Positions 6,945 to 15,701 of a DNA stretch of 64,000 bases are shown one piece after another. The DNA is from Bin87 sp026710825 (GTDB lineage: Bacteria; Chloroflexota; Dehalococcoidia; Lucifugimonadales; UBA3495). The number at the start of each line of letters is the position of its first letter. Positions within the stretch are counted from its first letter, which is position 1. The DNA lies in assembly GCA_965232815.1 (NCBI GenBank), contig OZ247427.1:1860001-1924000 (forward strand), in the 5' to 3' direction. Position numbers and translations under genes: made by a program. The notes below the pieces were generated by a model. That model was not told where the DNA came from and searched no databases. It saw only the letters and a list, made by a program, of their open reading frames with translations.

Positions 6945-8171
6945 TTACGTCGTATACGCGCTGTTGATGATCACGTAGTCCTCGGTCAGGTCGCACCCGT
7001 ACGCCGTCGCCGCCCCGTCCGCCAGGTTCAGGCTCACCCGGAAGTCCACGTGCTCGCCCGACATCAGCGCCACCACGGCGTCCCGGTGGAACGGTATCGG
7101 TGTCCCGGCCTCCATGATGCACACGCCATTCACGAACAGGTCAACCTTCTCCTCCGTCGCCTCGGCCCCGCTGCGCCCCAGCGCCATCATCAGCCGGCCC
7201 CAGTTGGGATCCGCGCCGTACACCGCGGACTTGACCAGGTTGCTGCCGGCGATGGTCTTCGCCGCCAATCGTGCGTCGGCGGCGTGTCGCGCCCCGTCCA
7301 CCTGCACGGTGATCAGCCGCGTCGCGCCTTCGCCGTCCCGCGCCAGCATGGTGGTCAGGTTGGCTGCCACCTGGTGCAGCGCGGCCCGCAGGTTGTCGGC
7401 GTCCGGCGACCGCTCATCGATCACCGGGTTGCCCGCCTGTCCATTCGCGAACGCCAGGTACGTGTCGTTGGTGCTGCTGTCGCCGTCCACCGTCAGCATG
7501 TTGAAGGTCTCGTCGGCAACTGCCTTGACCGTCTGTTGCAAGAACCCGGGGTCAACCGCCGCGTCGGTGGCGGCAAACGTCAGCATCGTCGCCATGTTCG
7601 GATGAATCATGCCCGAACCCTTGGCCACGCCGCCGACCGTGATGGTCTGCCCCGTCGTTGCCACGAACGACACCGCAGTCTCCTTGGGATGCGTGTCCGT
7701 GGTCATCATGGCCCGCGCCATTTCCGCGCCGCCGTCCCCTTTCAGCTCAATCTGGGTAACGCCGGACCGGATCAACGACATCGGCAACTCCACGCCGATC
7801 ACGCCCGTGCTGCACACCAGCACATCCTCAGCGGCCAGGCCCAACTTCGCGGCGGCCAGGCTCGTCATCTCCTCCGCGTCCTTGTACCCCTGCGCGCCCA
7901 CGCACGTGTTGGCGATCCCCGCGTTCACGATCAGCGCGCGCCCGCGTCCGGTGGCAACCCGCTCCCGGTCCAGGTCAACCGTCGCCGATCGTATCGCCGA
8001 CGTGGTGAACACGCCGCCGATCGAGCACTCGGAACTGGAAACCAGCATTGCCAGGTCCAGCTTGTCCTCGCCACGGGTCTTCAACCCGATGAAAACCCCG
8101 CCAGCCGAAAAGCCCTGGGCCGACGTGACGGTGCCGTTGGAAATGGGTGTGATCTCTGCGCTGGCAGCCAT
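6945..8171 (-). CDS. argJ: Bifunctional glutamate N-acetyltransferase / amino-acid acetyltransferase
   Basis: ArgJ moves the acetyl group from N-acetylornithine to glutamate and can also use acetyl-CoA. The autoproteolytic site is clear: KGSGMIHPNMATML, with Thr195 the expected N-terminal nucleophile of the beta chain. STGVIGVELPM (oxyanion region), DGDSSTNDT and YGADPNWGR are further family motifs. The ATG at 8171 is chosen because AGGAGC lies 11 nt upstream; an in-frame start at 8195 lacks support. At 408 aa it has normal length. argB lies downstream beyond the DUF4160/DUF2442 pair. A single long transcript is possible. Confidence 0.95.
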   Translation of the reverse strand: MAASAEITPISNGTVTSAQGFSAGGVFIGLKTRGEDKLDLAMLVSSSECSIGGVFTTSAIRSATVDLDRERVATGRGRALIVNAGIANTCVGAQGYKDAEEMTSLAAAKLGLAAEDVLVCSTGVIGVELPMSLIRSGVTQIELKGDGGAEMARAMMTTDTHPKETAVSFVATTGQTITVGGVAKGSGMIHPNMATMLTFAATDAAVDPGFLQQTVKAVADETFNMLTVDGDSSTNDTYLAFANGQAGNPVIDERSPDADNLRAALHQVAANLTTMLARDGEGATRLITVQVDGARHAADARLAAKTIAGSNLVKSAVYGADPNWGRLMMALGRSGAEATEEKVDLFVNGVCIMEAGTPIPFHRDAVVALMSGEHVDFRVSLNLADGAATAYGCDLTEDYVIINSAYTT

Positions 8172-8249
8172 GTCAAAAGCGCTCCTGGTAACCATGAATA
8201 AGCATCAAAAATGCCGCATAAATATACCACAGCGCCACGGGCGCAAAGG

Positions 8250-8729
8250 TTATCGTCTGTCGCACAGTCTGCGGTTCCGCCGGTCGTTGAGGAACTCCCT
8301 GTAACCGGTGTTGGGGTAAATCTTGCCCCGCACGCCTCCGATGATGTCTCGGTTTGTGAAATCCTGGCGCAACGCTTCGTCATTGCTGTACAGCAATCGA
8401 GCTCCGGTATCCTGCGCCAGCGCCAGAACATGAGGATCATCAGATAGGCAGATTCCCTCAGCCTCCAGATTGTCGGCAACTGCGTCCACCAAACTGTCAT
8501 CGTCTGGCTGGGTAACGAAGCCGAGCCTTATTGCCGTAGGAAGCCATCGCCTGAAATTGACCGAACCGGGCTGTTGAGTGGACCCGCTCAACTCGGCCCG
8601 CAGTTTGGTACCGCCGATTGCCAATCGCCCTTTTCCTTGGTTTATCCAATCGAAGAAAAGCCGACCTCGGTCGGTCGGCGCGTTTCCAAAAACTTCGTCC
8701 CTGGTGCTGTTATCGAGTATTGCGCACAT
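8250..8729 (-). CDS. PIN-like nuclease, last gene of a three-gene set
   Basis: The 159-aa protein looks like a PIN-domain nuclease: an N-terminal strand with Asp6 (AILDNSTRDEVFG), Glu46, then SDDPHVLALAQDTGARLLYSNDEAL, which holds Asp97/98 and Asp117 in the usual C-terminal acidic positions. PIN proteins are usually RNases. Its ATG lies 2 nt after the stop of the AAA ATPase gene, so the two are surely co-expressed. No VapB-like antitoxin lies beside it; the ATPase may control it instead, which is an inference from context. Confidence 0.75.
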   Translation of the reverse strand: MCAILDNSTRDEVFGNAPTDRGRLFFDWINQGKGRLAIGGTKLRAELSGSTQQPGSVNFRRWLPTAIRLGFVTQPDDDSLVDAVADNLEAEGICLSDDPHVLALAQDTGARLLYSNDEALRQDFTNRDIIGGVRGKIYPNTGYREFLNDRRNRRLCDRR

Positions 8730-8731
8730 CC

Positions 8732-10042
8732 CTAACCTTTGCGTAGGCCGATCGATCTGTCGACTTCTTCCATGAAGAAATTGCCGTAGGAGAGAGGAGC
8801 GTCCAGCACGTTGCCGGCCTTGTCTATCCCGATGGAGTGAATCTTCACTGCCATATCTCCAGGCTCGAAGTACAGGATCGACACATCCTCCGGCCTCAAC
8901 CCCGTCGTCCCATCCCGCACGTCCATGCGCACCCGGTCGATGATGTAGTCGCTGTGCGTCTCTATGATGACTTGCCTGTTACTCGCGGCCACTTCGCAGA
9001 ACAGTGTGCCCAACGCTGCCTGCGCCTGCGGGTGCAGGTGAACCTCGGGCTGCTGCAGCAGGAACTTCCAAGCGCCTACGAGCCGAAGCATCTCAGTCAG
9101 AATCGGCAGGATCTGGCTAACTCCATACCCCACGTCAGCCAAGTTGCGCCACGGTCCTTTGCGACGTCTATAGGCTGGACCACTGTACTTGCGGATTTGG
9201 ATTTGGAAGGGATCGCCATCGGATTTACCGAAAGACCGTATGTTGATCTCATCGAAGAGTTCGGCGGTTTGGCCAAACTTCTCCAGACTGTCTTTGAGCA
9301 ATTGCCATTCGTGCGGATTGCGGCGGGCCAGGTTAGCCAAATAGCTGGGCACGTAGTCCCCCTCAGCATCGGGCATCAACAGCGAGGGGTCGTATGTGCG
9401 GCGCGGCCGAGATCGAGTAGGTGAGCTAGCGAATGGGCGGGGAATCGTTGTTTGTTGGTTTCTTACGCGTGTTACCAAGTCGAACAGATCGTTGCGGCGG
9501 TGTTCGTCGAGAACCATTGGGATAGTTCGCGCCGCTTCCAGCGGCGGAAGTCCGCCGCCCAAAGACACGATCGCGCTTTCGCCCAAATCATGCCAAGTGT
9601 CCCGTCCAACCCTGTATTTGGGAGGTTCACCTTTCAACGATGTAGTCGTGGGGAATCGCACTTCTACGCGTTCGTCCCCGTATTGTCGCATTATCGGAAT
9701 TGGTACCGTTTGATTAGGCGCAAAAATGGTGGCAAAAACGATCATTTCTGGAGGCGTTGAAAGAGGCGCGTGATACTCAAAACCAGTGCAAAATTGTTCG
9801 GCCCTCGATCTGTTGCCACCAGGGTCATAAACAATATCGTCCCACGACCCCAAGTCGTAGGGATGCTCCCGAAAATTCGGCACCACCTCCCGAAACGCCA
9901 CGTCCCACAAAGCCCGTATCAAGGCCAAAAACGACGTCTTCCCCGTGCTGTTGGGTCCCACCAATAGCGTCAGAGGAGCCAGCCGCGCCGACTGCTCCTC
10001 GCTCCCGAAACAACGGTAGTTTTTGAGGGTGATCCGGTCCAT
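8732..10042 (-). CDS. AAA (ABC/OLD-like) ATPase
   Basis: The 436-aa protein has Walker A GPNSTGKTS (residues 29-37), an ABC-signature-like GYGVSQILP (about 305-313), Walker B LLQQPEVHLHP (about 328-338) and switch His in ETHSDY (361-366). This is the AAA_15/AAA_21 group that includes OLD-family ATPases and many phage-defence ATPases. There is no C-terminal TOPRIM domain; instead a separate PIN gene follows after 2 nt. Residues 180-300 form a divergent helical insert. A coiled-coil gene lies 27 nt upstream. A role as ATP-driven sensor or controller of the PIN nuclease is plausible but inferred. Confidence 0.85.
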   Translation of the reverse strand: MDRITLKNYRCFGSEEQSARLAPLTLLVGPNSTGKTSFLALIRALWDVAFREVVPNFREHPYDLGSWDDIVYDPGGNRSRAEQFCTGFEYHAPLSTPPEMIVFATIFAPNQTVPIPIMRQYGDERVEVRFPTTTSLKGEPPKYRVGRDTWHDLGESAIVSLGGGLPPLEAARTIPMVLDEHRRNDLFDLVTRVRNQQTTIPRPFASSPTRSRPRRTYDPSLLMPDAEGDYVPSYLANLARRNPHEWQLLKDSLEKFGQTAELFDEINIRSFGKSDGDPFQIQIRKYSGPAYRRRKGPWRNLADVGYGVSQILPILTEMLRLVGAWKFLLQQPEVHLHPQAQAALGTLFCEVAASNRQVIIETHSDYIIDRVRMDVRDGTTGLRPEDVSILYFEPGDMAVKIHSIGIDKAGNVLDAPLSYGNFFMEEVDRSIGLRKG

Positions 10043-10069
10043 GCGGCTAGTTTAGCACTAACCCTGATC

Positions 10070-10531
10070 CTACCCCCGGTTCCGCCGCTCCTCGAAGTCC
10101 GCCGTGATCGCCAACTCCGCCCGCTTGCTGTGGATGGCGATGAACTGCTCCAGCCGCCGGATCTCCGCCTCGGTCTCCCCCGACATCGGCTGACGGCCCG
10201 TCTGCTGCTTCAAGCGTGCCAACGCCTTGCGCGCCTCGTCCACCTGCTGCACCGATTCCAGCGCGGCCAGCTCGTCCTCCGCCGCCTGCTTGATGGTCAG
10301 CACCCGCCGCCGGTTGTCCTCGGCGTCCCGCAGCCGTTCCTCCACCTCACCCATCGCCGACAGCGCCATGTCCAGCGGCGCGCGTCCGTAGATGGTCTGG
10401 CGCGGCAGACGCCGCAACTGCGTCCGGAACTGCGCGATGGTCGCGTCCAGTTGCTCTTCCTTGTGCCGGATCTCCGCCAGCGACAGCCGCAACGCCGCCA
10501 TCGCCTGCTGTAATTGTGAAACGGATGACAT
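10070..10531 (-). CDS. Coiled-coil protein
   Basis: The 153-aa product is almost entirely charged helix with heptad-like patterning (LSLAEIRHKEEQLDATIAQF, then MGEVEERLRDAEDNRRRVL and IRRLEQFIAIHSKRAELAI). It has no membrane segment or catalytic motif. It lies 27 nt upstream of the AAA ATPase on the same strand and just downstream of a palindromic repeat, so it may be the first gene of the ATPase/PIN set. It could be a structural partner of the ATPase, or a separate protein; nothing in the sequence decides this. Confidence 0.65.
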   Translation of the reverse strand: MSSVSQLQQAMAALRLSLAEIRHKEEQLDATIAQFRTQLRRLPRQTIYGRAPLDMALSAMGEVEERLRDAEDNRRRVLTIKQAAEDELAALESVQQVDEARKALARLKQQTGRQPMSGETEAEIRRLEQFIAIHSKRAELAITADFEERRNRG

Positions 10532-10545
10532 GGCCTTATATATGC

Positions 10546-10573
10546 GTAGGGGCGAATAATCATTCGCCCCTAC
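10546..10573. repeat. Palindromic repeat A
   Basis: Arms GTAGGGGCGAAT and ATTCGCCCCTAC (12 bp) around 4 nt. It lies between the aminotransferase stop and the coiled-coil gene start. Confidence 0.85.
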
Positions 10574-10591
10574 CGTTGGATTTCGGGTATT

Positions 10592-11707
10592 TTAGCCCTT
10601 GAAGCCGACTTTGGGTAGCACCCGTCCCAGGGCCTCCAGCACCTCGGCGATGTCCGACTTGTTCACCCAGCCCAGGTGCCCGATGCGGAAGCAGTGCCCG
10701 GTCAGCTTGCCCTGGCCGCCGGCCAGCACCACGCCCTCCTCCTCGCGCATCATCGCCATGAACCGGCCGCCGTCGATCTCCTCGGGCATCTTGATCGCCG
10801 TCACGGTGTTGGATGCGCGGGACTCGTCGTTGGCCAGCAGCGTCAGGCCGAGCGCCTTCACCCCGGCGCGCGTGTATTCGCCGATCTCCGCGTGGCGGTC
10901 GTACACCGACTCCAGGCCCTCGCCCAGGATCCGGTCCAGGCCCAGTCGCAGCCCGTACAGCAACGCCACGTTGGGCGTCCACGGCGTCTGACCCCGCGAC
11001 AGCGAACGCTCCGCCGCCATCAGGTCGAAGTAGAACTTCGGCATCTTGGCTTCCTGGTAGGCATCCCAACCGCGCTGGCTGATGCTGATGAACGCCAGCC
11101 CCGGCGGGATCATGAAGCCCTTCTGCGAGCCGGTCGCCACCAGGTCGCAGTCCCAGCCGTCCACCGGCAGCGGCAGGCAACCCAGGCTGCTCACCGCGTC
11201 CACCAGCAGCAGCTTGTCAAACTCGCCCTTGACCACTCGGGCAATCGATTCCAGGTCGTGCGTTACGCCCGTGGAGGTCTCGTTGTGCGTCACCAGGACG
11301 GCCTTGATCGACGGGTCCTTCTGCAACTCGGCGCGAATCGCCTCGGCGTCGATGGCGTCGCCCCATTCGAAATCCATCCGCAGCACGTCGGCACCGTACG
11401 TCTCGGCGATCTGCACGAAGCGGTCGCCGAACGCCCCGGCCGTGCACGCGATTACCTTGTCGCCCGGCGAAAGCGTGTTCACCACCGCCGCTTCCAGCGC
11501 GCCGGTCCCGCTCGCGGTGAGGATATACAGGTCGTCCGTGGTCATGAACACCTGCTTCAGCCCCTCGGTCGTGGCCTCGATCAGCTCCTTGAACTCGGGC
11601 CCCCGGTGGTTGATCATGGGCAGCGACATCTCCTCGACTATGTCGTCGGGGATCGGCGTCGGTCCGGGGGTTCGCAGGTTTTGAGCGGCAATCTTGGTCA
11701 ACGTCAT
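10592..11707 (-). CDS. Class V aminotransferase (serine/alanine-glyoxylate type)
   Basis: A PLP-dependent fold-type I enzyme of 371 aa. It begins TPGPTPIPDDI, continues with NHRGPEFKEL and LTASGTGALEAAVVNTL, and carries the Schiff-base lysine in DLVATGSQKGFMIPPG. These match alanine-glyoxylate/serine-pyruvate aminotransferases; the amino donor cannot be settled from sequence. The ATG at 11707 has AGGAG with good spacing, so the longer frame from 11773 is rejected. It stands alone on its strand, with repeats on both sides. Confidence 0.88.
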   Translation of the reverse strand: MTLTKIAAQNLRTPGPTPIPDDIVEEMSLPMINHRGPEFKELIEATTEGLKQVFMTTDDLYILTASGTGALEAAVVNTLSPGDKVIACTAGAFGDRFVQIAETYGADVLRMDFEWGDAIDAEAIRAELQKDPSIKAVLVTHNETSTGVTHDLESIARVVKGEFDKLLLVDAVSSLGCLPLPVDGWDCDLVATGSQKGFMIPPGLAFISISQRGWDAYQEAKMPKFYFDLMAAERSLSRGQTPWTPNVALLYGLRLGLDRILGEGLESVYDRHAEIGEYTRAGVKALGLTLLANDESRASNTVTAIKMPEEIDGGRFMAMMREEEGVVLAGGQGKLTGHCFRIGHLGWVNKSDIAEVLEALGRVLPKVGFKG

Positions 11708-11902
11708 CGGGAAATCTCCTGGGCCCACCTGGTGGGCTGGTCTGTACGATAATGTGGCGCGTGGCCCGGTCATACATCACAAACGGCGTCGGATAGCAAC
11801 GCCGCACGGCACACACGCGACGGTAATTATAGCAGGAATTACGAAATCTGTCGGGCCAACCTCGGCTTGACGCGCCGACGCCTTGCCGTAGCATCCCCGT
11901 CC

Positions 11903-11930
11903 GTCATTCCTGCGTCCGCAGGAATCCAGA
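11903..11930. repeat. GTCATTCC-type inverted repeat (family C)
   Basis: Arms GTCATTCCTGCG and CGCAGGAATCC. Related copies occur at about 22423, 29330, 29394 (opposite direction), 40989, 49403 and 59826, all between genes. Confidence 0.75.
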
Positions 11931-12010
11931 AGGTCTCACCAGTAACAATCGAGACAGGGCGAAGCAGATACATTGCAAACGTTAATCAAAAGTAGAACCC
12001 AACCAGACAA

Positions 12011-12057
12011 CATCCTGCCCACCCTGCCAATCCTGTGTATCCCGGTAACAACGTCCC
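12011..12057. repeat. ATCCTG-patterned repeat (family B)
   Basis: A run of short units such as CATCCTGCC, AATCCTGTGTATCCCGGTA and AACGTCCC. Similar runs lie at about 13679, 15591, 41380, 46676, 49497, 59953 and 61760. Confidence 0.7.
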
Positions 12058-12156
12058 CTCACCATTCGCAACCGACCGCATCTGAACAACCGCTGTAGTA
12101 AATTACCACCAACCCACCAAGCGCAGCCCGTCTCACACCAAACCCGGAGCCACGCC

Positions 12157-12717
12157 ATGACCACCGCACAGCCTCTCCCCCGCGGCGAAATCATCCAGCA
12201 AATGGACGGCACCTACGAACTCTTCCCCATTCCCACCGATCAGGACACCCTGTACGGCATCCTCAACGATTGCCTCGCCGAGTGGGAAAACGTCCGCATC
12301 GGAATGCTGATCCCCGGCGCAGTCTGGGAGATCAAACCTCCGCGCCAGCCCCGCGTCGGCTTCCTCGACGGCTATCTGACCGTGGACTTCCAGGAATGGC
12401 ACCTCCACATCTGCATCGGCGAGCACAAATCCGCCCCGCCAGACGTCGCCCTCCTCAGACGCACCGCCCGCGCCGAACTCTACCGCCGCCTCAACCCTGA
12501 CCAGCAGCCAACCTCGTGGGGACTCCGCCTGTTCAACGGCGGCGACCAGCAGCAGATCACCGTCCTCCTCCCCAACCCCCACCTGGACGAGCACCAGAAC
12601 TACGAGCAGCAACCCCAGTGGCAACGCCTCTACCTCTGGGATCGCCTCCGCCAAAAATACCTCTCAACGGACGAAGACCCCACCGACCGTTCAGCCCCCG
12701 CCTTCTACCACGGCTAA
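12157..12717 (+). CDS. Conserved hypothetical protein, 186 aa
   Basis: A soluble protein with well-formed blocks: GMLIPGAVWEIKPPRQPRVG, LDGYLTVDFQEWHLHICIG, SWGLRLFNGGDQQQITVLLP and a polar, Gln-rich C-terminus. The WHLHICIGEHK segment has two or three His/Cys residues that could bind metal. The blocks suggest a conserved family, but I cannot name its function with confidence. No signal peptide. No partner gene on this strand. The start has only a weak ribosome-binding site. Confidence 0.7.
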   Translation: MTTAQPLPRGEIIQQMDGTYELFPIPTDQDTLYGILNDCLAEWENVRIGMLIPGAVWEIKPPRQPRVGFLDGYLTVDFQEWHLHICIGEHKSAPPDVALLRRTARAELYRRLNPDQQPTSWGLRLFNGGDQQQITVLLPNPHLDEHQNYEQQPQWQRLYLWDRLRQKYLSTDEDPTDRSAPAFYHG

Positions 12718-12838
12718 CCGATCCCCCCAGAAGCTTTCTTACCCCCGTAGTCGACCTGTGTCAGCGGGAGGACTGATTGTCATTCTACCAATGCGCAAGG
12801 TTCAGTAACCGAAGCTATGCCCGCCCGCCTCTACATCA

Positions 12839-12955
12839 TTAAGGGCGGGGGCCGGGACAAGCATTGCAGCCATCGCAGTGTATGAGCTTGCAGATCATGC
12901 AGCTAAAATAAAAGTCCCGATCAACCTTTTTACCGCAGCGTCGACACCTGACCAT
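12839..12955 (-). CDS. 38-aa cysteine-rich zinc-ribbon-like protein
   Basis: A very small gene with an excellent ribosome-binding site (AAGGAGG, 8 nt before ATG 12955). The product begins MVRCRRCGKKVDRDFYFSC and continues MICKLIHCDGCNACPG before ending at TAA. Seven cysteines (C4, C7, C19, C22, C26, C29, C32; positions approximate) fall into CxxC-type pairs, as in zinc ribbons. It may bind zinc and nucleic acid or protein. It stands alone between a hypothetical gene and another small gene, in AT-richer DNA. Confidence 0.65.
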   Translation of the reverse strand: MVRCRRCGKKVDRDFYFSCMICKLIHCDGCNACPGPRP

Positions 12956-13238
12956 AAAAAATACCTCCTTTCCTCAAAGCGAGCAGGGGACTAGCCAATA
13001 TCGGCGTTCCCAACGATCCCCCTACACTATGCGCTGAATCAACGTGCCAAGACAACTCCTGGAGTCCTAGAAACCCAAAATTACTTTCGCTCGCCATTTA
13101 AATCCCGTAATTCAGAGGATCTCCCAAAACCTAATGCGATGATCTCATCTGGTCAATTCTGTACACTCTAGCTGACCGTTCTGGATGAGGAGACCTCCAC
13201 CAAAGCTTGAACGCGTAAACCCGAACCGCGTTGCATTG

Positions 13239-13565
13239 TCATGTGGCGCTTATCTCAAGCACCTGCTCCTCGTTCAGCCCATTGGCCCGGAAAGCCTCCC
13301 TTGCTTCTTCAAAGGGAACGTAGTCGGTTTGGGTTAGGGTGATGCTGTCTTCTTCTCGCCGCACAACCATGAACCGTTCGCTTGGGAAGAGATCTGCCAT
13401 GGAAGCAGGGACGGTGAAGCAGCGCGTGCTGGAGAGGTCAAAAGCGCGCGCGTTGAAGCAGACAATGGCGCGCATCAACTCGTCGGGACTGATGCCCAAT
13501 TCTTGACTCCGGCTGACGACATGTTCCGCCGTCCAGTCAGGAATATCGATTTGAACCGATTTCAT
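13239..13565 (-). CDS. Small hypothetical protein, possibly antitoxin-like
   Basis: The 108-aa product starts MKSVQIDIPDWTAEHVVSRS, a short beta strand then helices, which recalls ribbon-helix-helix or similar DNA-binding N-termini. The rest (SERFMVVRREEDSITLTQTD, then EAREAFRANGLNEEQVLE) is mixed alpha/beta. No toxin gene is adjacent, so an antitoxin role is only a guess. No signal peptide or membrane segment. Confidence 0.6.
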   Translation of the reverse strand: MKSVQIDIPDWTAEHVVSRSQELGISPDELMRAIVCFNARAFDLSSTRCFTVPASMADLFPSERFMVVRREEDSITLTQTDYVPFEEAREAFRANGLNEEQVLEISAT

Positions 13566-13678
13566 GAGGACTCGCCCCTAACCTCTCAGATGTTTCGATT
13601 ATAGAGCGACCAGGCCAGATCGCGAAACAACATGCCCCGGTGTGTGCCTGGCCGCCCCCGAGTCAAAATCAGAAGAAC

Positions 13679-13725
13679 ATCCTGTCAATCCTGTGCATCC
13701 CGTAAATCCCGGTAAAACGTCCCCC
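13679..13725. repeat. ATCCTG-patterned repeat (family B)
   Basis: Units ATCCTGTCA, ATCCTGTGC, ATCCCGTAA and ATCCCGGTAAAACGTCCCC in series. It ends just beyond the stop of the amidohydrolase gene. Confidence 0.75.
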
Positions 13726-13726
13726 A

Positions 13727-14743
13727 TCAATACGTAATCCCGTAAACCCGAGCCGCGTTGTCGTGGAACATCGCCGCCCGCTCTGACTCTGAGTACCCCG
13801 CCGTCATCCGTTTGAACGCGTTGTACATCACGTTGTACGAGTACGACACCTTGTCCGGCGGGAAGTTGCTCTCGAACAGGCACCGGTCCGGCCCGAACTG
13901 CTCGATGCAGTAGTTCATCAGCGGCGCCATCGCCTCCGCCAACTCCTCCGACCCTATAGGGCGGTCCCGCAGGTGCCAGTCAAACCCGTACCGCGGCTGT
14001 CCCACGCCGCCCAGCTTCATCACCACGTTGGGACACTCCGCCAGCTTCGCGATCCCGTCCCGCCACGCCGGCATCACCTCGTCGTCCCGGCCTGCGTACG
14101 GCCCCACCCGCATCAGCCCGCCGATGTGGTTGGACACAATCGTCAGGTCCGGCACGGCCTTGGCAAAATCCGCCAACTCGCCAAGCTGCGGGAAGTACAC
14201 CACGTTGTCGTACGCCAGCCCACGATCCGCCAGCACCTGCGCCCCCGCTCGCATATCGGCAGACTGCAACTGTCCGTCGACGCTGCGGCTCTCCACCTCC
14301 GGATGCGGGTCCCAGCCCGTGTTGAATCGGATGCCCCGGAACCGGTTCGGACTCGCCGCCTGCAAGGCGTCCAGCACTCGCGCCACATCGGCGCCCAGGT
14401 TCAGGTTGGCATACCCGATGATCGCGGCCGCCGCTTTCCCCGGCCCATACAGTCCCGTGTCGCTGGCCGCTGCCAGCCCCTGCACAAACTCCACCTCGCC
14501 CACCGAACGCAGCTCCTCCGGCCCGCCGGGACGATACATCGACCGCGCCTCCAGGAACACCGTCGAGCGCACGTTATGGCCGCTGTTGATGTCCGCCGCC
14601 AGTTCGTGCAGCAGGTAACGCTGATACGGCACCCGCTCCGACCGGAAGTCCCAGAAGTGGTGGTGCGCGTCGCAGATGGGCAACTCCGGTTCCAACGTCT
14701 CCTCCGTCGTCAGGGCCAGCCAGTCATTGTCTCCGTACGGCAT
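13727..14743 (-). CDS. Amidohydrolase-2 (TIM-barrel) family hydrolase
   Basis: The 338-aa protein has the amidohydrolase-2 start ICDAHHHFWD (His27-29), a central FRGIRFNTGWDP segment, IVSNHIGGL with a likely metal or substrate His, and the C-terminal GPDRCLFESNFPPDK, whose Asp is the usual base. This group includes lactonases such as 2-pyrone-4,6-dicarboxylate hydrolase and L-fuconolactonase; the substrate here is unknown. GGAGG lies 7 nt before the ATG. A paralog on the other strand (29477-30478) shares the same layout and many motifs. Confidence 0.88.
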   Translation of the reverse strand: MPYGDNDWLALTTEETLEPELPICDAHHHFWDFRSERVPYQRYLLHELAADINSGHNVRSTVFLEARSMYRPGGPEELRSVGEVEFVQGLAAASDTGLYGPGKAAAAIIGYANLNLGADVARVLDALQAASPNRFRGIRFNTGWDPHPEVESRSVDGQLQSADMRAGAQVLADRGLAYDNVVYFPQLGELADFAKAVPDLTIVSNHIGGLMRVGPYAGRDDEVMPAWRDGIAKLAECPNVVMKLGGVGQPRYGFDWHLRDRPIGSEELAEAMAPLMNYCIEQFGPDRCLFESNFPPDKVSYSYNVMYNAFKRMTAGYSESERAAMFHDNAARVYGITY

Positions 14744-15701
14744 AACAGTGCCTCCATACCCATATTCTCCATATTTCGCCCAATCCTAGCACACCGCGCG
14801 TCATTTCCCGCTATTCTCCGGTGCGAGAGGTCTGGGATCAGACGGGCGTTCCCGATGCGCTGGATTTATCCGGTGCATGGCACCGCCCTCCAATGTCTGC
14901 CGTCCGGTCCCGTAATCCGGATTCCCCCATATCTTGTGCGTCCACAAAAATCAATTTTTCGTAAAGTGACACCGTGCCGTTGCCCGCGCCCGCGCGACCC
15001 GTCTATCCTAGATTCATCTAGATAAAGCACGTGTTTGTAACCCAACATCAGTGAGGCAGGATTCCCAGCATCGACGGCCAACCCCGTCAGTAAAAATCGC
15101 ATACCAGGCTCCGCGACTGCCAACGTCTGTTTACCTTGTCAACAGTGTGGAGTTGCGTCCCAGCGCCAGCCACAGCGTTCCGTGCTGCGTCGTCTATCCC
15201 AATGAACCGGCCCCGGTGGGCACGTCATGGCGGATTGCCGATGTGGGCCACGGAGAATACCGAGCATAAGAATATGCGTACCCCCGGCCGTACGCTGACA
15301 ACGATGCAAAGGGAATCCTGCCTCCCCAACCAAAACCCCCGCTCCCAGCGAGCCCATCAAACCAAAAACCCCAAAGGAGAAACCGCCAACCCAAACCCCG
15401 CAACCAACCATCAACCGTAGAGGCGAATAATCATTCGCCCGCCCATATCATTGCACATCATGGCAACCCGGGCGATCCGCCGCCGGCGGACATCGTCCCC
15501 ATGATGTCCTGCCAAGTGTGGGGAGGTTCTAATGGGCGAGATTCTCCCAATCGATCCCGGTACACAACACTGCCAGGACGGGCAATCGCCATCCTGAGCA
15601 TCCTGTATATCCATGCGAATTTTGTCCTGGGCAAGCCCAACTGGCCGATCCCCCGTCGCCCTGTGCTACGATGCCCACAATCCCACCGCAGGAGCATCAT
15701 C
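14744..15701. other. Long intergenic stretch without a supported gene
   Basis: About 960 bp. Several short open frames exist on both strands (for example 14866-15123 minus and 15051-15269 plus), but none has a good ribosome-binding site or a recognisable motif. Features seen: a small hairpin CTAGATTCATCTAG near 15010, palindromic repeat A at 15417 and a family B repeat at 15591. It may hold decayed genes. Confidence 0.5.
15417..15442. repeat. Palindromic repeat A, imperfect copy
   Basis: GTAGAGGCGAATAAT followed by CATTCGCCCG; the right arm is degraded compared with other copies. Confidence 0.7.

Larger units (their letters stand above)
11708..12156. other. Intergenic region with two repeat types
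   Basis: No supported gene. It holds a GTCATTCC-type inverted repeat (11903-11930) and an ATCCTG-patterned repeat (12011-12057). It lies between divergent genes and should contain promoters for both, but no clear -35/-10 pair was seen. Confidence 0.6.

Noticed and set aside
14866..15269. Possible genes on either strand (14866-15123 minus; 15051-15269 plus)
   Set aside because: No ribosome-binding site, no recognisable motif, overlapping in opposite directions.
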